From Clostridium lundense DSM 17049 (GTDB lineage: Bacteria; Bacillota; Clostridia; Clostridiales; Clostridiaceae), in assembly GCF_000619945.1 (NCBI RefSeq), contig NZ_JHVC01000016.1:1-64000 (forward strand): a stretch of DNA of 64,000 nt, in the 5' to 3' direction. Below the pieces are notes generated by a model. It ran no database searches and was not told the DNA's origin. It saw nothing but the letters and a program-made list of their open reading frames with translations. Both the position numbers and the translations under genes were made by a program. Of the stretch, positions 53,871 to 63,008 are shown piece by piece. Every line of letters begins with the position of its first letter. Position 1 is the stretch's first letter.

Positions 53871-53927
53871 ATATTTAACTGTTAATTAAAAAGGTGTATA
53901 GCACTTTTTTAATTGACAGTTAAATAT
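53871..53927 (+). repeat. 26-bp hairpin before prfC, G-U tolerant
   Basis: Positions 53871-53896 can pair with 53902-53927 around a 5-base loop TATAG. The only two deviations from Watson-Crick pairing are T-G and G-T, which pair in RNA of the plus strand but not in the other. It ends 67 bp before the prfC start. It could be a leader structure or a small inverted-repeat element. Confidence 0.6.
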
Positions 53928-53994
53928 ATAAAAGTTAAAATCATTGATGTATATAAATATAGTTGCGTATAAATATAAAAGAGGAGAGAGTATA

Positions 53995-55590
53995 GTGGAG
54001 GATTTAATAAGGGAAATAGAAAAGAGAAGAACATTTGCCATAATATCACACCCAGATGCTGGTAAGACTACGCTAACGGAAAAACTATTATTATATGGAG
54101 GCGCTATAAGACTTGCAGGATCAGTAAAAGCTAGAAAGGCTTCAAAACATGCAGTTTCTGACTGGATGGAAATAGAAAAACAAAGAGGAATTTCAGTAAC
54201 CTCTTCTGTTATGCAATTTAACTATAATGGATATTGTATAAATATATTAGATACTCCTGGACACCAAGATTTCAGTGAAGATACATACAGAACTTTAATG
54301 GCAGCAGATAGTGCTGTTATGGTTATAGATGGAGCTAAAGGTGTAGAGGAACAAACAAAGAAGTTATTCCATGTATGTAGTTTAAGGGGAATTCCTGTTT
54401 TTACTTTTGTTAACAAAATGGATAGAGAAAGTAGAGATCCTTTTGAACTGATGGAAGAAATAGAAAATGTACTTGGTATAAGATCATATCCTGTTAATTG
54501 GCCTATAGGTTCCGGAGTTGATTTTAGGGGAGTTTATGATAGAAACAAAAACTTAATAGAAGTATTTGATGATGGAAATCATGGGCAAAATACTATAGAG
54601 TCTGTAGAAGGCAGTGTAGATGATCCTGTATTTAAAGATTTACTTGGTTCATCATTACATGACAAACTAATAGAAGATATAGAACTTTTAAATATAGCAG
54701 GGGATGAGTTTGATTTGGAAAAAGTTAGAAATGGGGAACTTACTCCAGTATTTTTTGGTAGTGCATTAACTAACTTTGGAGTAGAACCATTTCTAGAGCA
54801 GTTTTTAAATTTAACTACACCTCCATTAGCAAGACAATCAAATGTAGGAGAAATTGATACATTTTCAGAAGACTTTTCAGCCTTTGTATTTAAAATACAG
54901 GCTAACATGAATCCAGCCCATAGAGATAGAATAGCTTTTATGAGAATTTGTTCAGGAAAGTTCAAAAAGGGAATGGAAGTTTTTCATGTACAAGGCAATA
55001 GTAAAGTCAAGCTTGCACAACCTCAACAGTTTTTAGCTCAAGATAGGGAAATAGTAGAAGAAGCTTATGCAGGCGATATAATAGGTGTGTTTGATCCAGG
55101 TATTTTTAGAATAGGTGATACTTTATGTAAGGCTAATAATAAGTTTAGATTTGAAGGTATACCTACTTTTGCTCCAGAGCATTTTGCAAGGGTAAGAACA
55201 GTAGATACCATGAAAAGAAAACAATTTATAAAAGGTATTACTGAAATATCACAAGAAGGAGCAATACAGGTATTTAAGGAAATAAATATAGGTATTGAAG
55301 AAATAATTGTTGGTGTTGTAGGAATACTTCAGTTTGAAGTGCTTGAATATAGGATGAAGAATGAATACAATGTAGACATCAAAATGGAAAGACTTCCGTT
55401 TAGATATGTAAGATGGATAGAAAATGAGGATGTAGATGTCGACAGGTTGAGCATTACTAGTGATAGTAAAATAGTAAAAGATCTAAAAGATAGAAACCTT
55501 GTTCTTTTCCAAAGTGATTGGGCAATTAGCTGGGCATTAGATCATAATAAGGATATTGTATTATCAGATATAGGCAAAAGTGAAGAATAA
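53995..55590 (+). CDS. prfC: Peptide chain release factor 3
   Basis: A 531-residue GTPase that recycles RF1 and RF2 from the ribosome. SHPDAGKTTLTEKLL is G1, RGISVTSSVM G2, DTPGHQDFSEDTYR G3 and NKMDRESRDP G4. GTG at 53995 with GAGGAG upstream gives the family's usual length; the frame is open 17 codons further but without a ribosome site. A strong terminator follows at 55601. Confidence 0.96.
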   Translation: MEDLIREIEKRRTFAIISHPDAGKTTLTEKLLLYGGAIRLAGSVKARKASKHAVSDWMEIEKQRGISVTSSVMQFNYNGYCINILDTPGHQDFSEDTYRTLMAADSAVMVIDGAKGVEEQTKKLFHVCSLRGIPVFTFVNKMDRESRDPFELMEEIENVLGIRSYPVNWPIGSGVDFRGVYDRNKNLIEVFDDGNHGQNTIESVEGSVDDPVFKDLLGSSLHDKLIEDIELLNIAGDEFDLEKVRNGELTPVFFGSALTNFGVEPFLEQFLNLTTPPLARQSNVGEIDTFSEDFSAFVFKIQANMNPAHRDRIAFMRICSGKFKKGMEVFHVQGNSKVKLAQPQQFLAQDREIVEEAYAGDIIGVFDPGIFRIGDTLCKANNKFRFEGIPTFAPEHFARVRTVDTMKRKQFIKGITEISQEGAIQVFKEINIGIEEIIVGVVGILQFEVLEYRMKNEYNVDIKMERLPFRYVRWIENEDVDVDRLSITSDSKIVKDLKDRNLVLFQSDWAISWALDHNKDIVLSDIGKSEE

Positions 55591-55600
55591 ACAACAAATA

Positions 55601-55658
55601 AAAAAACGTGTAAAATTTGAGGACACTAAAAAGTGCCATCAAATTTTACACGTTTTTT
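55601..55658 (+). terminator. prfC terminator
   Basis: A perfect 20-bp stem (55601-55620 with 55639-55658), topped by a second small CACT/AGTG stem, ends in six T. The T-run is also the left end of the next heptad element. Confidence 0.93.
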
Positions 55659-55877
55659 AGAGTACAGAGTATAGATGACAGAGTACAGAGAAGGAGGATT
55701 TTTCTCCATGTACGTTACGAAAAATTTTTAATTAGTCTTTAAAAGTTTATTAAAGGATAATAGTGTGAAACTAAAGTGGTAACTTATTACTTTTTAAATT
55801 TAAGCTTTTCTATAGTGTCAACGAAAGAAAAGCTTGATTAATCTGTCATCTATGCTCTGTCATCTGTACTCTAAAAA
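55653..55877. repeat. Heptad inverted-array element, copy D
   Basis: After T6, AGAGTAC, AGAGTAT, AGATGAC, AGAGTAC, AGAGAAG (55659-55693) face TTAATCT, GTCATCT, ATGCTCT, GTCATCT, GTACTCT (55838-55872), then A6. The core after the left arm (AAGGAGGATTTTTCTCCAT) resembles copy A (AAGGAGACTTTTCTTCCAT), so the copies share more than the heptads. A perfect A-run/T-run hairpin (55873-55896) follows the right arm. It fills most of the 300-base gap between prfC and the next gene. Confidence 0.78.
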
Positions 55878-55893
55878 AGTATATTATACTTTT

Positions 55894-56049
55894 TTAAACT
55901 CCTTTTTTTCTACCAAATAAAACATCTACAATAAATATTAATGCTGCTACTAATAAAAGTAGATTAATTAAACTACCACCTATTCTAAATATTAATCCTA
56001 TTAACCAGAATAGAATAACGAATCCTCCTAGCCATCTAAGAAATGCCAT
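55894..56049 (-). CDS. Small membrane protein (lmo0937/DUF5670-like)
   Basis: A 51-residue protein with two hydrophobic stretches (about 9-24 and 27-43) separated by FRIGGSLIN, like the lmo0937 family of Firmicute membrane proteins. The ATG at 56049 has GGAGG upstream; a frame start 12 codons earlier lacks one. Role is unknown; relatives are often stress-induced. Its stop overlaps the flanking hairpin of heptad element D. Confidence 0.75.
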   Translation of the reverse strand: MAFLRWLGGFVILFWLIGLIFRIGGSLINLLLLVAALIFIVDVLFGRKKGV

Positions 56050-56165
56050 GTTCAATAACCTCCATTTAAATAAATTTATTAACAATTTTATATATTATTG
56101 TTTGCAAAATAGAGGTTATTTATCCTATAGATATTTGTGTATAGACAAGTTAAGAGAAAAATAAA

Positions 56166-56187
56166 AAGAGAGGAAATACCTCTCTTA
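56166..56187 (-). terminator. Terminator of zinc-ribbon gene
   Basis: AAGAGAGG (56166-56173) pairs with CCTCTCTT (56179-56186). On the minus strand it is followed by T-rich sequence. The stem overlaps the stop codon. Confidence 0.8.
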
Positions 56188-56352
56188 TCTTCTTTCTCTC
56201 ATATTGTTTCTTGAAGCTTTTCTAGCTTTTCTACATTCAGGACATCTTACAGGATCATTTTCGAAACCTTTTTCTTTGTAGAATTCCTGTTCACCTTCTG
56301 TAAATATAAATTCTTTTCCACAATCCTTACAAACAATAGTCTTGTCTGCCAT
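56185..56352 (-). CDS. Zinc-ribbon protein, 55 residues
   Basis: The protein starts MADKTIVCKDCGKEFIFT and contains C-x2-C (residues 8 and 11) and C-x2-C (residues 37 and 40, in RCPECRKARKA), a treble-clef zinc ribbon; the tail is basic (RNNMRERR). Such small proteins are widespread in Firmicutes and may bind nucleic acid. ATG at 56352 follows AAAGGAGG at 56361-56368. It has its own promoter, a structured leader of about 120 bases and a terminator. Confidence 0.87.
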   Translation of the reverse strand: MADKTIVCKDCGKEFIFTEGEQEFYKEKGFENDPVRCPECRKARKASRNNMRERR

Positions 56353-56361
56353 TATAAAAAC

Positions 56362-56506
56362 CTCCTTTGAACTATAGGATTAATTTTTTCATGGATAATT
56401 CCCCCAGTACAAAGGAGCTAAATTACATGAACAAATTAACCTACTTTGTTAATATAGAGAAAATTATCTCTATTTATGATTATAGCATAAAAGCCATAAA
56501 ATTCAA
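56362..56506 (-). promoter_or_regulatory. Promoter and structured leader of the zinc-ribbon gene
   Basis: On the minus strand TTGAAT (56506-56501), a 16-bp spacer and TATAAT with an upstream TG (56484-56479) form a good promoter. The leader has an AGAGA/TCTCT hairpin, then CTCCTTTGTACT (56417-56406) that can pair with AGTTCAAAGGAG (56373-56362), hiding the ribosome site. A 6-codon frame (MKKLIL) with its own GGGGG lies in the loop (56392-56372). Confidence 0.5.
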
Positions 56507-56556
56507 TATTAAAGTCTTAAATAATAACTAAAAATTCTTAAAATAAGGGATTAATT

Positions 56557-57639
56557 TTACTTAGATTTCATATGTTTTTTGTTTTTAAAACTAAATATTA
56601 TAATAGCAATAAAAGGTATAATAAGGAAATTAATAAGAGAAATATATGAATAAAAGTTTAAAAATTTAAAGAAGTAAAATAGATTATCTGCAATATAGCT
56701 AGTTGCTATGAAAGTTAAAATACTTATTATATATACTGTATATTTATTTTCAAAATATATTTTTTTTAGATTATTAATCACTAAGTTTAGGACAAGAATA
56801 TATTTTATATACCATCCTCCTATGGTTTGTAGCATAACAAAAAATTCACCACTTTCAATAAATCTCAAATAACTTATTAGCTGGGTTTGTAAAAGTTTAG
56901 GATAAACTAACTCCTCAGCTCTTTCAACTTGGAAAGTAGTAAGAATACCTAGAACTCCCACTATTTCCATCTGTATAACGAATAGGAATGTTAATAGGCT
57001 ATCTCTAAAGAGAGTATCTTTTTTTGATACCTTTTCCATATAAGAAAAGGTAATAGTTATATGTGAATATAATCCTAAGATTTTTAGAATTGATAACAAA
57101 AAATTAAAGGTAATTCCTTTTTCTAGTATAGGTAATAAAAATTCAAAGTGTTTATAAGTAGAAGTCAATATAGCTAAATTAATTCCAGCTAAATTCATCA
57201 ATATCATACCAACAATTGCAAGACATACTAAGCTTCGTAATCCTTTTTTTACGCAATATATGGCTGGGAAAATTAAAAATAATAGTAAGTACCATATGGG
57301 GGTTTCCAACAGTAGATTAGTATGCATAGAACTAGACTCAACGCCAGCACATTCAATTAAAGTTAAAAACAAGGATATCATAAAAAAGGCATATAGGATA
57401 TTCCCGAAAATTTTGCCAAAAGAACTGATATATATATGGTACAAGTTATAACAATCTGTTTTTTTGAAAACTTTTAAAGCAAATATAAAATAAAATACTA
57501 TTATTACTGAAGCTATAATAGTAGCAATCCAAGTATCCCTACCGCCATTATTTAAAAAAATACTTGGATAGGTTTTCAGTGAAACTATGGTTAAAGCCAT
57601 AATTAGAAATATAAACTGTTTTGAGGTTATTTTATTCAT
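56557..57639 (-). CDS. Spore germination protein, GerAB type (permease subunit)
   Basis: A 360-residue membrane protein with about ten helices, of the GerAB/endospore permease family within the APC superfamily. KITSKQFIFLIMALTIVSLK is the conserved N terminus, and YPSIFLNNGGRDTW follows. It is the ligand-binding subunit of a germinant receptor in the spore inner membrane. ATG at 57639 follows AAAGGTG. It diverges from the GerAA and GerAC genes, whereas most loci have A, B and C on one strand. Confidence 0.9.
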   Translation of the reverse strand: MNKITSKQFIFLIMALTIVSLKTYPSIFLNNGGRDTWIATIIASVIIVFYFIFALKVFKKTDCYNLYHIYISSFGKIFGNILYAFFMISLFLTLIECAGVESSSMHTNLLLETPIWYLLLFLIFPAIYCVKKGLRSLVCLAIVGMILMNLAGINLAILTSTYKHFEFLLPILEKGITFNFLLSILKILGLYSHITITFSYMEKVSKKDTLFRDSLLTFLFVIQMEIVGVLGILTTFQVERAEELVYPKLLQTQLISYLRFIESGEFFVMLQTIGGWYIKYILVLNLVINNLKKIYFENKYTVYIISILTFIATSYIADNLFYFFKFLNFYSYISLINFLIIPFIAIIIFSFKNKKHMKSK

Positions 57640-57760
57640 GAGCACACCTTTCAAAATAAATAATTTTATCATATAAAATGGTTAATATTACTAGGTATTA
57701 TTATTTACCATATAATGAATAATATTCTCTTACACACAAATAATATAATGGGTGAATAAT

Positions 57761-59173
57761 ATGAGTGAGTATGTAAAATTTATAAAAGACAAATTAGATA
57801 AAAGTGCTGATGTAAAATATAGAGAAATTCATATTGGTTGTGGAATAGTACATGTGGTATTTATAGATGATTTGTGTGATTCAAAATTTATTAGTGAATA
57901 TATAGTCTCTCCTATAACTATAAATAGAAATTTTATTTTTAGCATGGATAATATAAAATTACAAGTATTGGAGGCTAATTCTGTAGGAGATATAAAAGAT
58001 TTTAATAGTGCATTAATGCACCTTATGTCAGGAGACGTTTTGATTATATTAGAAGGCTCTAATGAAGTAATTTACTGTGAAGCCAAAGGATTTAATAAAA
58101 GAAGTATAACAACTCCTCTTACTGAAACTGTAATAAAAGGACCTAGGGAAGGATTTAATGAAAGTTTTTCAGATAATGTATCATTAATTAGAAGAAAAAT
58201 AAAAAATCCAGATTTAAAGCTTGAAAATTTTACATTAGGGAAAAAGTCTAACACAATAGTAGTTATGATGTATATTGAAAATGTTGCGCAAACAGATTTG
58301 GTAGAAAGAATAAGAAATAAGCTCAAGGACATGCAATTAGAGTTTATATTAGATATAAATTATATAGAAGAACAGTTTAAGGAAAAGGGAACATTTTTTG
58401 ATACCATTGGTTATAGTGAAAAGCCAGATATAGTTGCATCTAAAATATTAGAAGGACGTGTAGCAATAATAGTAGATGGAACTCCTTTTGTTATAACTAT
58501 GCCATATTTTTTTATTGAAAATTTTCAAATGGCAGATGATTATTATATAAATAAGCACTATTCTAATGCTGCTAGAATATTAAGGGAAGTTAGCTTTTTA
58601 GTTTCACTTTTATTACCAGGACTTTATATAGCTATTACTACATATCATTTTTCATTAATACCCTCAGTGTTTGTATTTAGATTGGCAGTATCAAGAGCAG
58701 GTGTACCTTTTCCTACTGTAATAGAAATATATTTAATGATGTTTTTCTTTCAAATTTTAAGGGAAGCAGGGGTAAGGTTGCCCCAGCCAGTAGGGCAGGC
58801 TATGAGTATAGTTGGGGCTTTAATATTAGGGGATGCAGCAGTAGGGGCAGGTCTGACTTCTCAAATTTCTATAATAGTTGTAGCGTTGTCATCTATTTGT
58901 TCTTTTTTAGTTCCTAAACTTTATCCTGTAATCTCTATATGGAGTCCTTTGATCATTTTATTTGGATCGCTACTTGGCTTACCAGGATTTTATATAATTA
59001 TGCTTACCTTTGTAGCACATGTAGCTAGTTTAGAGTCGGTTGGATATTCGTATTTATATCCAATGGGGACAACAAAAAAATTTAAATTTAGAGACGTTCT
59101 TTTTAGAGGAAATCTTAAGGATATATCCAAAAATATTGGTGAGGATGAAAGTAATGAAAAAGATAAAGCTTAG
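57761..59173 (+). CDS. Spore germination protein, GerAA type
   Basis: A 470-residue GerA-family protein. A soluble N-terminal domain reaches about residue 280, and five membrane helices follow. GPREGFNESFSDNVSLIRR and PDLKLENFTLGKKSN are hallmark motifs, and RLPQPVGQAMSIVGALILGD lies in the membrane part. It forms a channel-like part of the germinant receptor. ATG 57761 with GGGTGA upstream is preferred to GTG 57752. The GerAC gene starts inside its last 20 bases. Confidence 0.93.
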   Translation: MSEYVKFIKDKLDKSADVKYREIHIGCGIVHVVFIDDLCDSKFISEYIVSPITINRNFIFSMDNIKLQVLEANSVGDIKDFNSALMHLMSGDVLIILEGSNEVIYCEAKGFNKRSITTPLTETVIKGPREGFNESFSDNVSLIRRKIKNPDLKLENFTLGKKSNTIVVMMYIENVAQTDLVERIRNKLKDMQLEFILDINYIEEQFKEKGTFFDTIGYSEKPDIVASKILEGRVAIIVDGTPFVITMPYFFIENFQMADDYYINKHYSNAARILREVSFLVSLLLPGLYIAITTYHFSLIPSVFVFRLAVSRAGVPFPTVIEIYLMMFFFQILREAGVRLPQPVGQAMSIVGALILGDAAVGAGLTSQISIIVVALSSICSFLVPKLYPVISIWSPLIILFGSLLGLPGFYIIMLTFVAHVASLESVGYSYLYPMGTTKKFKFRDVLFRGNLKDISKNIGEDESNEKDKA

Positions 59174-60266
59174 TATAATTTTATGCATGTGTGTATTATT
59201 TAATGGATGTTATAACTATAGGGATATCAATAAAATAATATTTTCTACAGCTATAGTAATAGATATAGATGAACAAAAGAATCCAGTTTTCTATATGGAA
59301 ACTTTTAAACCTTACAGAAGTGCTGGAACCGGATCTGATAAAGGTGAAAGAATTGTATATAAAGGTAAGGGTAAGGCTGTCTTTGAAGCTTTAAGAGATG
59401 TGGGGCTAGCTACCAGCTATAAGCCTAATGGAACTCAATGTAAAGCTATAATATTTACAGAAAAAGCTGCAGCTTATGGAATAGATAATTTTTTGGATTT
59501 TTTTGATAGAGATCAGGAATTTCTTATAAGACAGTATGTAGCTATATTTGAAGGTGATGTAGATAGATTAATAAAAATGAGAATGAAATCAGAAGAGTAT
59601 ATAGGAATATTTTTGGTAGATCTTATGGATAATATAGGAACGTCTTCAAGAGCAATAAGGTTAAGTTTAAATGATTATTTAAATAAAAGAATAGAACCAG
59701 CACATACATCTGTAATGACGGTACTAAAGATAAATAGTGAACAAATTGAAGAAATGCTTAGTATAGATGGAGGAGCAATAATTAAAGAAGATAAAATGGT
59801 AGATAGATTACCTAGAGCAGAAAGTCAAGGGTATAACTTTATTATAGATAAGGTGAAAAGCGGAACGTTAGAAGTGTCTAATCCAGAAGATGAGAATAAA
59901 TTTGTTGTACTAGAAATACGCCGTAGTAAAACGAAAACTAAATTGGATTATGATGGAAGTACATTAAAATTAAAGAAAATAATAAATGTAACCACTAGCT
60001 TTGGAGAAGCTCAGAGAGGTGTAAGTATAACGGGGGATGAAAGAGACAAGATTGCTAGAGGAGCTGAGAAAAATATAAAGACAGCTTGCATGAATGTTTT
60101 TAACAAGTACAAAAATAAAAATCTTGATATTTTTGAGGTGGAAAGAAGATTTAAACTTAAATATCCTAAAGCGGATGCTAGGGATGTATTAAAGAACACA
60201 GAAATAGATGTAGAAGTTAATGTTAAAATAGAAGGTTCTTCGAATAAGTTTAACTTTAAGAAGTAA
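59154..60266 (+). CDS. Spore germination lipoprotein, GerAC type
   Basis: A 370-residue lipoprotein: a signal peptide ends in the lipobox LFNGC, followed by YNYRDINKIIFSTAIVIDID, typical of the family. It is the soluble subunit of the germinant receptor on the outer face of the spore inner membrane. ATG at 59154 with GAGG 9 bases upstream is preferred to ATG 59145; the frame before it belongs to the GerAA gene read in another frame. Confidence 0.92.
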   Translation: MKKIKLSIILCMCVLFNGCYNYRDINKIIFSTAIVIDIDEQKNPVFYMETFKPYRSAGTGSDKGERIVYKGKGKAVFEALRDVGLATSYKPNGTQCKAIIFTEKAAAYGIDNFLDFFDRDQEFLIRQYVAIFEGDVDRLIKMRMKSEEYIGIFLVDLMDNIGTSSRAIRLSLNDYLNKRIEPAHTSVMTVLKINSEQIEEMLSIDGGAIIKEDKMVDRLPRAESQGYNFIIDKVKSGTLEVSNPEDENKFVVLEIRRSKTKTKLDYDGSTLKLKKIINVTTSFGEAQRGVSITGDERDKIARGAEKNIKTACMNVFNKYKNKNLDIFEVERRFKLKYPKADARDVLKNTEIDVEVNVKIEGSSNKFNFKK

Positions 60267-60370
60267 TATGCTTATTTTCATATATAGATTTAATCTCTTA
60301 TAATTTGTTATAATAATTATATTATAGTTCATATAATATAATTAACTGATTATAGATGAGGGTATAGCTT

Positions 60371-61516
60371 ATGGATAGAAGAAAACTTTTAAACTTAATA
60401 AAAAGAGGAGAAGGAACTAAAGTTGATTATAAACAGAAGATAGATTTAGAAACAGAGAGCAGCAGAAAAGAATTAGCAAAAGATATATGTGCTATAGCTA
60501 ATTCTAAAGGGGGAAGAGGTTATCTTATAGTAGGAATAGAAGATAAAACAAAGAACATTATAGGAATAGAAGAAGAAAAATATAGTGAGGAACAAATACA
60601 ACAAATAGTTAGTTCTAGATGTGAACCTCCAATTCCAGTATCATTAGAGTTTGTCAATTTTGATAACAAGAAGTTAGCTATAATCAATATATATGACGGT
60701 CCTCAAAAGCCGTATCAGTTAAGGGAAAATGGTGCCTTTTATATAAGGAGAGGATCAACTACTGATACTATGAGAAAAGAGGAGATAATCTCTGCATTGC
60801 AGGAAAATTTAAGTTTAAATTTAGAATTATGTCCTATAGTTAAAAGTGACATGAGTTGCATAAACATGGAATTGGTTCATAAATATTTTAGCCTAAAAGG
60901 AATAGATACAAATGGTAATAATATCATAAGTTTTGCAGAAAATGCATCTATCATAAATTTTGATAGGGAATCTAACAGATATATGGTAACTCTAGGGGGA
61001 CTTTTAGTTTTTTCAGATATAAATAATTTATATATACCTCATAATATGATAAAAATTATTAATAAAATAAATAAGAATTTTAAAGAAAACATAATAATTC
61101 AAGGTAACTTAATTTCAATTTTAGATAATTGTGAGGATATTTTAAAAAAGATATTGCCTAAAGGTTACCCAATTAATGGCGTTTTTGAAGGGATAAGAAA
61201 TGCAGTGGTGTACAGAGATTATAATTTATATTATAAAGAGATTGAAATAGTATTAGATTATAATAGCATTATTTTAATCAGTCCAGGAGTACTTATGGAT
61301 GGAAGAGAACTAACTTCATCACAATATCTTAAAAGAAATATGTGGATATACGAGAAGTTAATAACTTTAGATAATAAGGAGAGGTTTGTTAATACTGGAA
61401 GGGGATTTTTTAGAATGAAGAGATATTTTAAAGGTAAGGGAAGATTAACTTTTGTAAATTCAATAAAAGAAAATAGTTTTAAAATTATATATCCAGGTAT
61501 TAATCTTTTTAGATAG
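60371..61516 (+). CDS. AlbA_2 (Schlafen-type) domain protein
   Basis: A 381-residue protein. The AlbA_2 putative DNA-binding domain covers residues 1-130: EGTKVDYKQKIDL, KDICAIANSKGGRGYLIVGIED and the FYIRRGSTT at its end. The rest resembles the C-terminal half of such regulators (GIRNAVVYRDYN, SPGVLMDGRELTSS), sometimes called HATPase-like. It may be a transcriptional regulator or a defence-associated protein; no neighbouring defence gene is present. GAGGG before ATG. Confidence 0.8.
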   Translation: MDRRKLLNLIKRGEGTKVDYKQKIDLETESSRKELAKDICAIANSKGGRGYLIVGIEDKTKNIIGIEEEKYSEEQIQQIVSSRCEPPIPVSLEFVNFDNKKLAIINIYDGPQKPYQLRENGAFYIRRGSTTDTMRKEEIISALQENLSLNLELCPIVKSDMSCINMELVHKYFSLKGIDTNGNNIISFAENASIINFDRESNRYMVTLGGLLVFSDINNLYIPHNMIKIINKINKNFKENIIIQGNLISILDNCEDILKKILPKGYPINGVFEGIRNAVVYRDYNLYYKEIEIVLDYNSIILISPGVLMDGRELTSSQYLKRNMWIYEKLITLDNKERFVNTGRGFFRMKRYFKGKGRLTFVNSIKENSFKIIYPGINLFR

Positions 61517-61681
61517 AATATAATAATAATTTTTTATAGCAATAAAATATTTGTAGATTATTGTACTAAAATAATAGAAATTAGTTGATGATTTATAGCT
61601 AGGTTATATTGAAAAAAGATTCAGAATATTATATAATTTATATAATAAATAACCTAAAAAAATAAAGTTAGGGGTGGTAAC

Positions 61682-62101
61682 ATGATTCAAGTACTTTGTG
61701 ACCAAAGAGGAGCAGGAAAGACAAAAGTATTAATAGACATGGCAAACAACAAAGTAGACGATAATAAGGGACACATAATTTTTATCGATGATGATAAGAG
61801 GGCTTTGTTTGAGTTACACAGAGATATTAGGTTCATTACTACTTGCGATTATAACTTAAAAAATTCTGAGGGCTTTTATGGTTTTTTGTGCGGCATATTT
61901 TCTGCTGATTATGATATTGATACCATTTTTATTGATGGGCTGTTTAATATTGTAAATTTAGATGTAGAAGATGCGGCACATTTGTTTTATGGAATAGAAA
62001 AATTTTCGAAGGAGTATGGTGTAGATTTCTATATAAGTGCTAATGAAGAAGAAGAAATGCCTGATTGCATGAGAAAATATATGAATTTAGTATGCGCTTA
62101 A
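61682..62101 (+). CDS. Small P-loop protein, function unknown
   Basis: A 139-residue protein with a Walker A-like loop, DQRGAGKT at residues 7-14, in which the usual first Gly is Asp. A hydrophobic strand ending in Asp follows (IIFIDDDKRALF), then TIFIDGLF as a possible Walker B. The size is that of a bare nucleotide-binding core without further domain. GGGGTGG before ATG. Neighbours are an AlbA_2 gene and a convergent RMD1-like gene, with no evident link. Confidence 0.65.
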   Translation: MIQVLCDQRGAGKTKVLIDMANNKVDDNKGHIIFIDDDKRALFELHRDIRFITTCDYNLKNSEGFYGFLCGIFSADYDIDTIFIDGLFNIVNLDVEDAAHLFYGIEKFSKEYGVDFYISANEEEEMPDCMRKYMNLVCA

Positions 62102-62152
62102 TGAAAAGGATTTAGTTGAGGGGGAAAATAATTTTTTATTAATATAGAAAAG

Positions 62153-62182
62153 AAAGCTGGGTATAATTTACCCAGCTTTTTT
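62153..62182. terminator. Bidirectional terminator
   Basis: AAAGCTGGGTA (62153-62163) pairs with TACCCAGCTTT (62169-62179), with T-run on the right and A-rich left side, between convergent genes. Confidence 0.9.
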
Positions 62183-63008
62183 AGAAAAATTTATAGAAAA
62201 ACTCTATTAATGATATTACAAGTTCAAATAATATAAGAATAATTACCATTACTTCTAGTTTGGTTCCTCTTCTTTCATGAGTTAGAGAAGCAAATACATC
62301 TGTAATATCTTTTAGTAACTCTGTTTTATGAGTTATTTTTTCATATCTATCTGCTATTTCAAAAAATGAAATTATTTCCATAAAAAAATGTTCTATATCT
62401 TCATTTTCCCAAGCTGCTTTAGGTTTATCTAATAACATAAGATAGGATAGAGTATTATATTTAAATCTTAATACATTAGCAGAAGTTTTAGCTAGTTGAT
62501 CATCGGACATATTAAATTTACCACTATACAAAGAATTTATTATATTTTCAATACTATCTAAAACCTTGTCTATATCTATTTCAATTTTTCTAAGAGAAGT
62601 AGATTTTGCTAGAACTAGGGATATTATGTCCAAATAATATGGTTTAAATTCATTTGCTGTCATTAGATCATTATAAAGAGCATAATCATAATCAGGGTCT
62701 ATTTCTAATTTATATTCATCAACATAATCATTAGTAGTATTATTTTTTAGTGAGTTTTCTATGTTTTTTATATAATTTATTATATCCTGTATTTCATGAT
62801 ATTCCATATTAATACATACCATGGAACCAAAATGATATATATATACAAATTTATTATCTGTCTCTTTAATTATTCCGTTTAATTTATTATCTGTAAGTAC
62901 TAAAGGGTCTTCCCACTTAAATTTAGCAGTAATACCAAAATGAGCGGCTATGTTATTTAAAGTTATTTCATTAGCTAAAACCAAAGATTTAAAGGTCCAG
63001 CTTTCCAT
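62181..63008 (-). CDS. RMD1/YagE (DUF155) family protein
   Basis: A 275-residue protein. VYIYHFGSMVCIN (about residues 54-66) and TSLRKIEIDIDKVLD are like the DUF155 fold of fungal RMD1 and mitochondrial RMND1. ELLKDITDVFASLTHERRG comes before a single C-terminal membrane helix (about 252-272), a tail-anchored plan that fits the family. Its role in bacteria is not known to me. ATG follows AAAGGAGG. The gene ends at the shared terminator. Confidence 0.78.
   Translation of the reverse strand: MESWTFKSLVLANEITLNNIAAHFGITAKFKWEDPLVLTDNKLNGIIKETDNKFVYIYHFGSMVCINMEYHEIQDIINYIKNIENSLKNNTTNDYVDEYKLEIDPDYDYALYNDLMTANEFKPYYLDIISLVLAKSTSLRKIEIDIDKVLDSIENIINSLYSGKFNMSDDQLAKTSANVLRFKYNTLSYLMLLDKPKAAWENEDIEHFFMEIISFFEIADRYEKITHKTELLKDITDVFASLTHERRGTKLEVMVIILILFELVISLIEFFYKFF

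Noticed and set aside
57716..57745. Sigma-G-like promoter TGAATA-N17-AATAATA before the GerAA gene
   Set aside because: The start point would fall on the ribosome site, leaving no usable leader; AT-rich sequence makes chance matches common.
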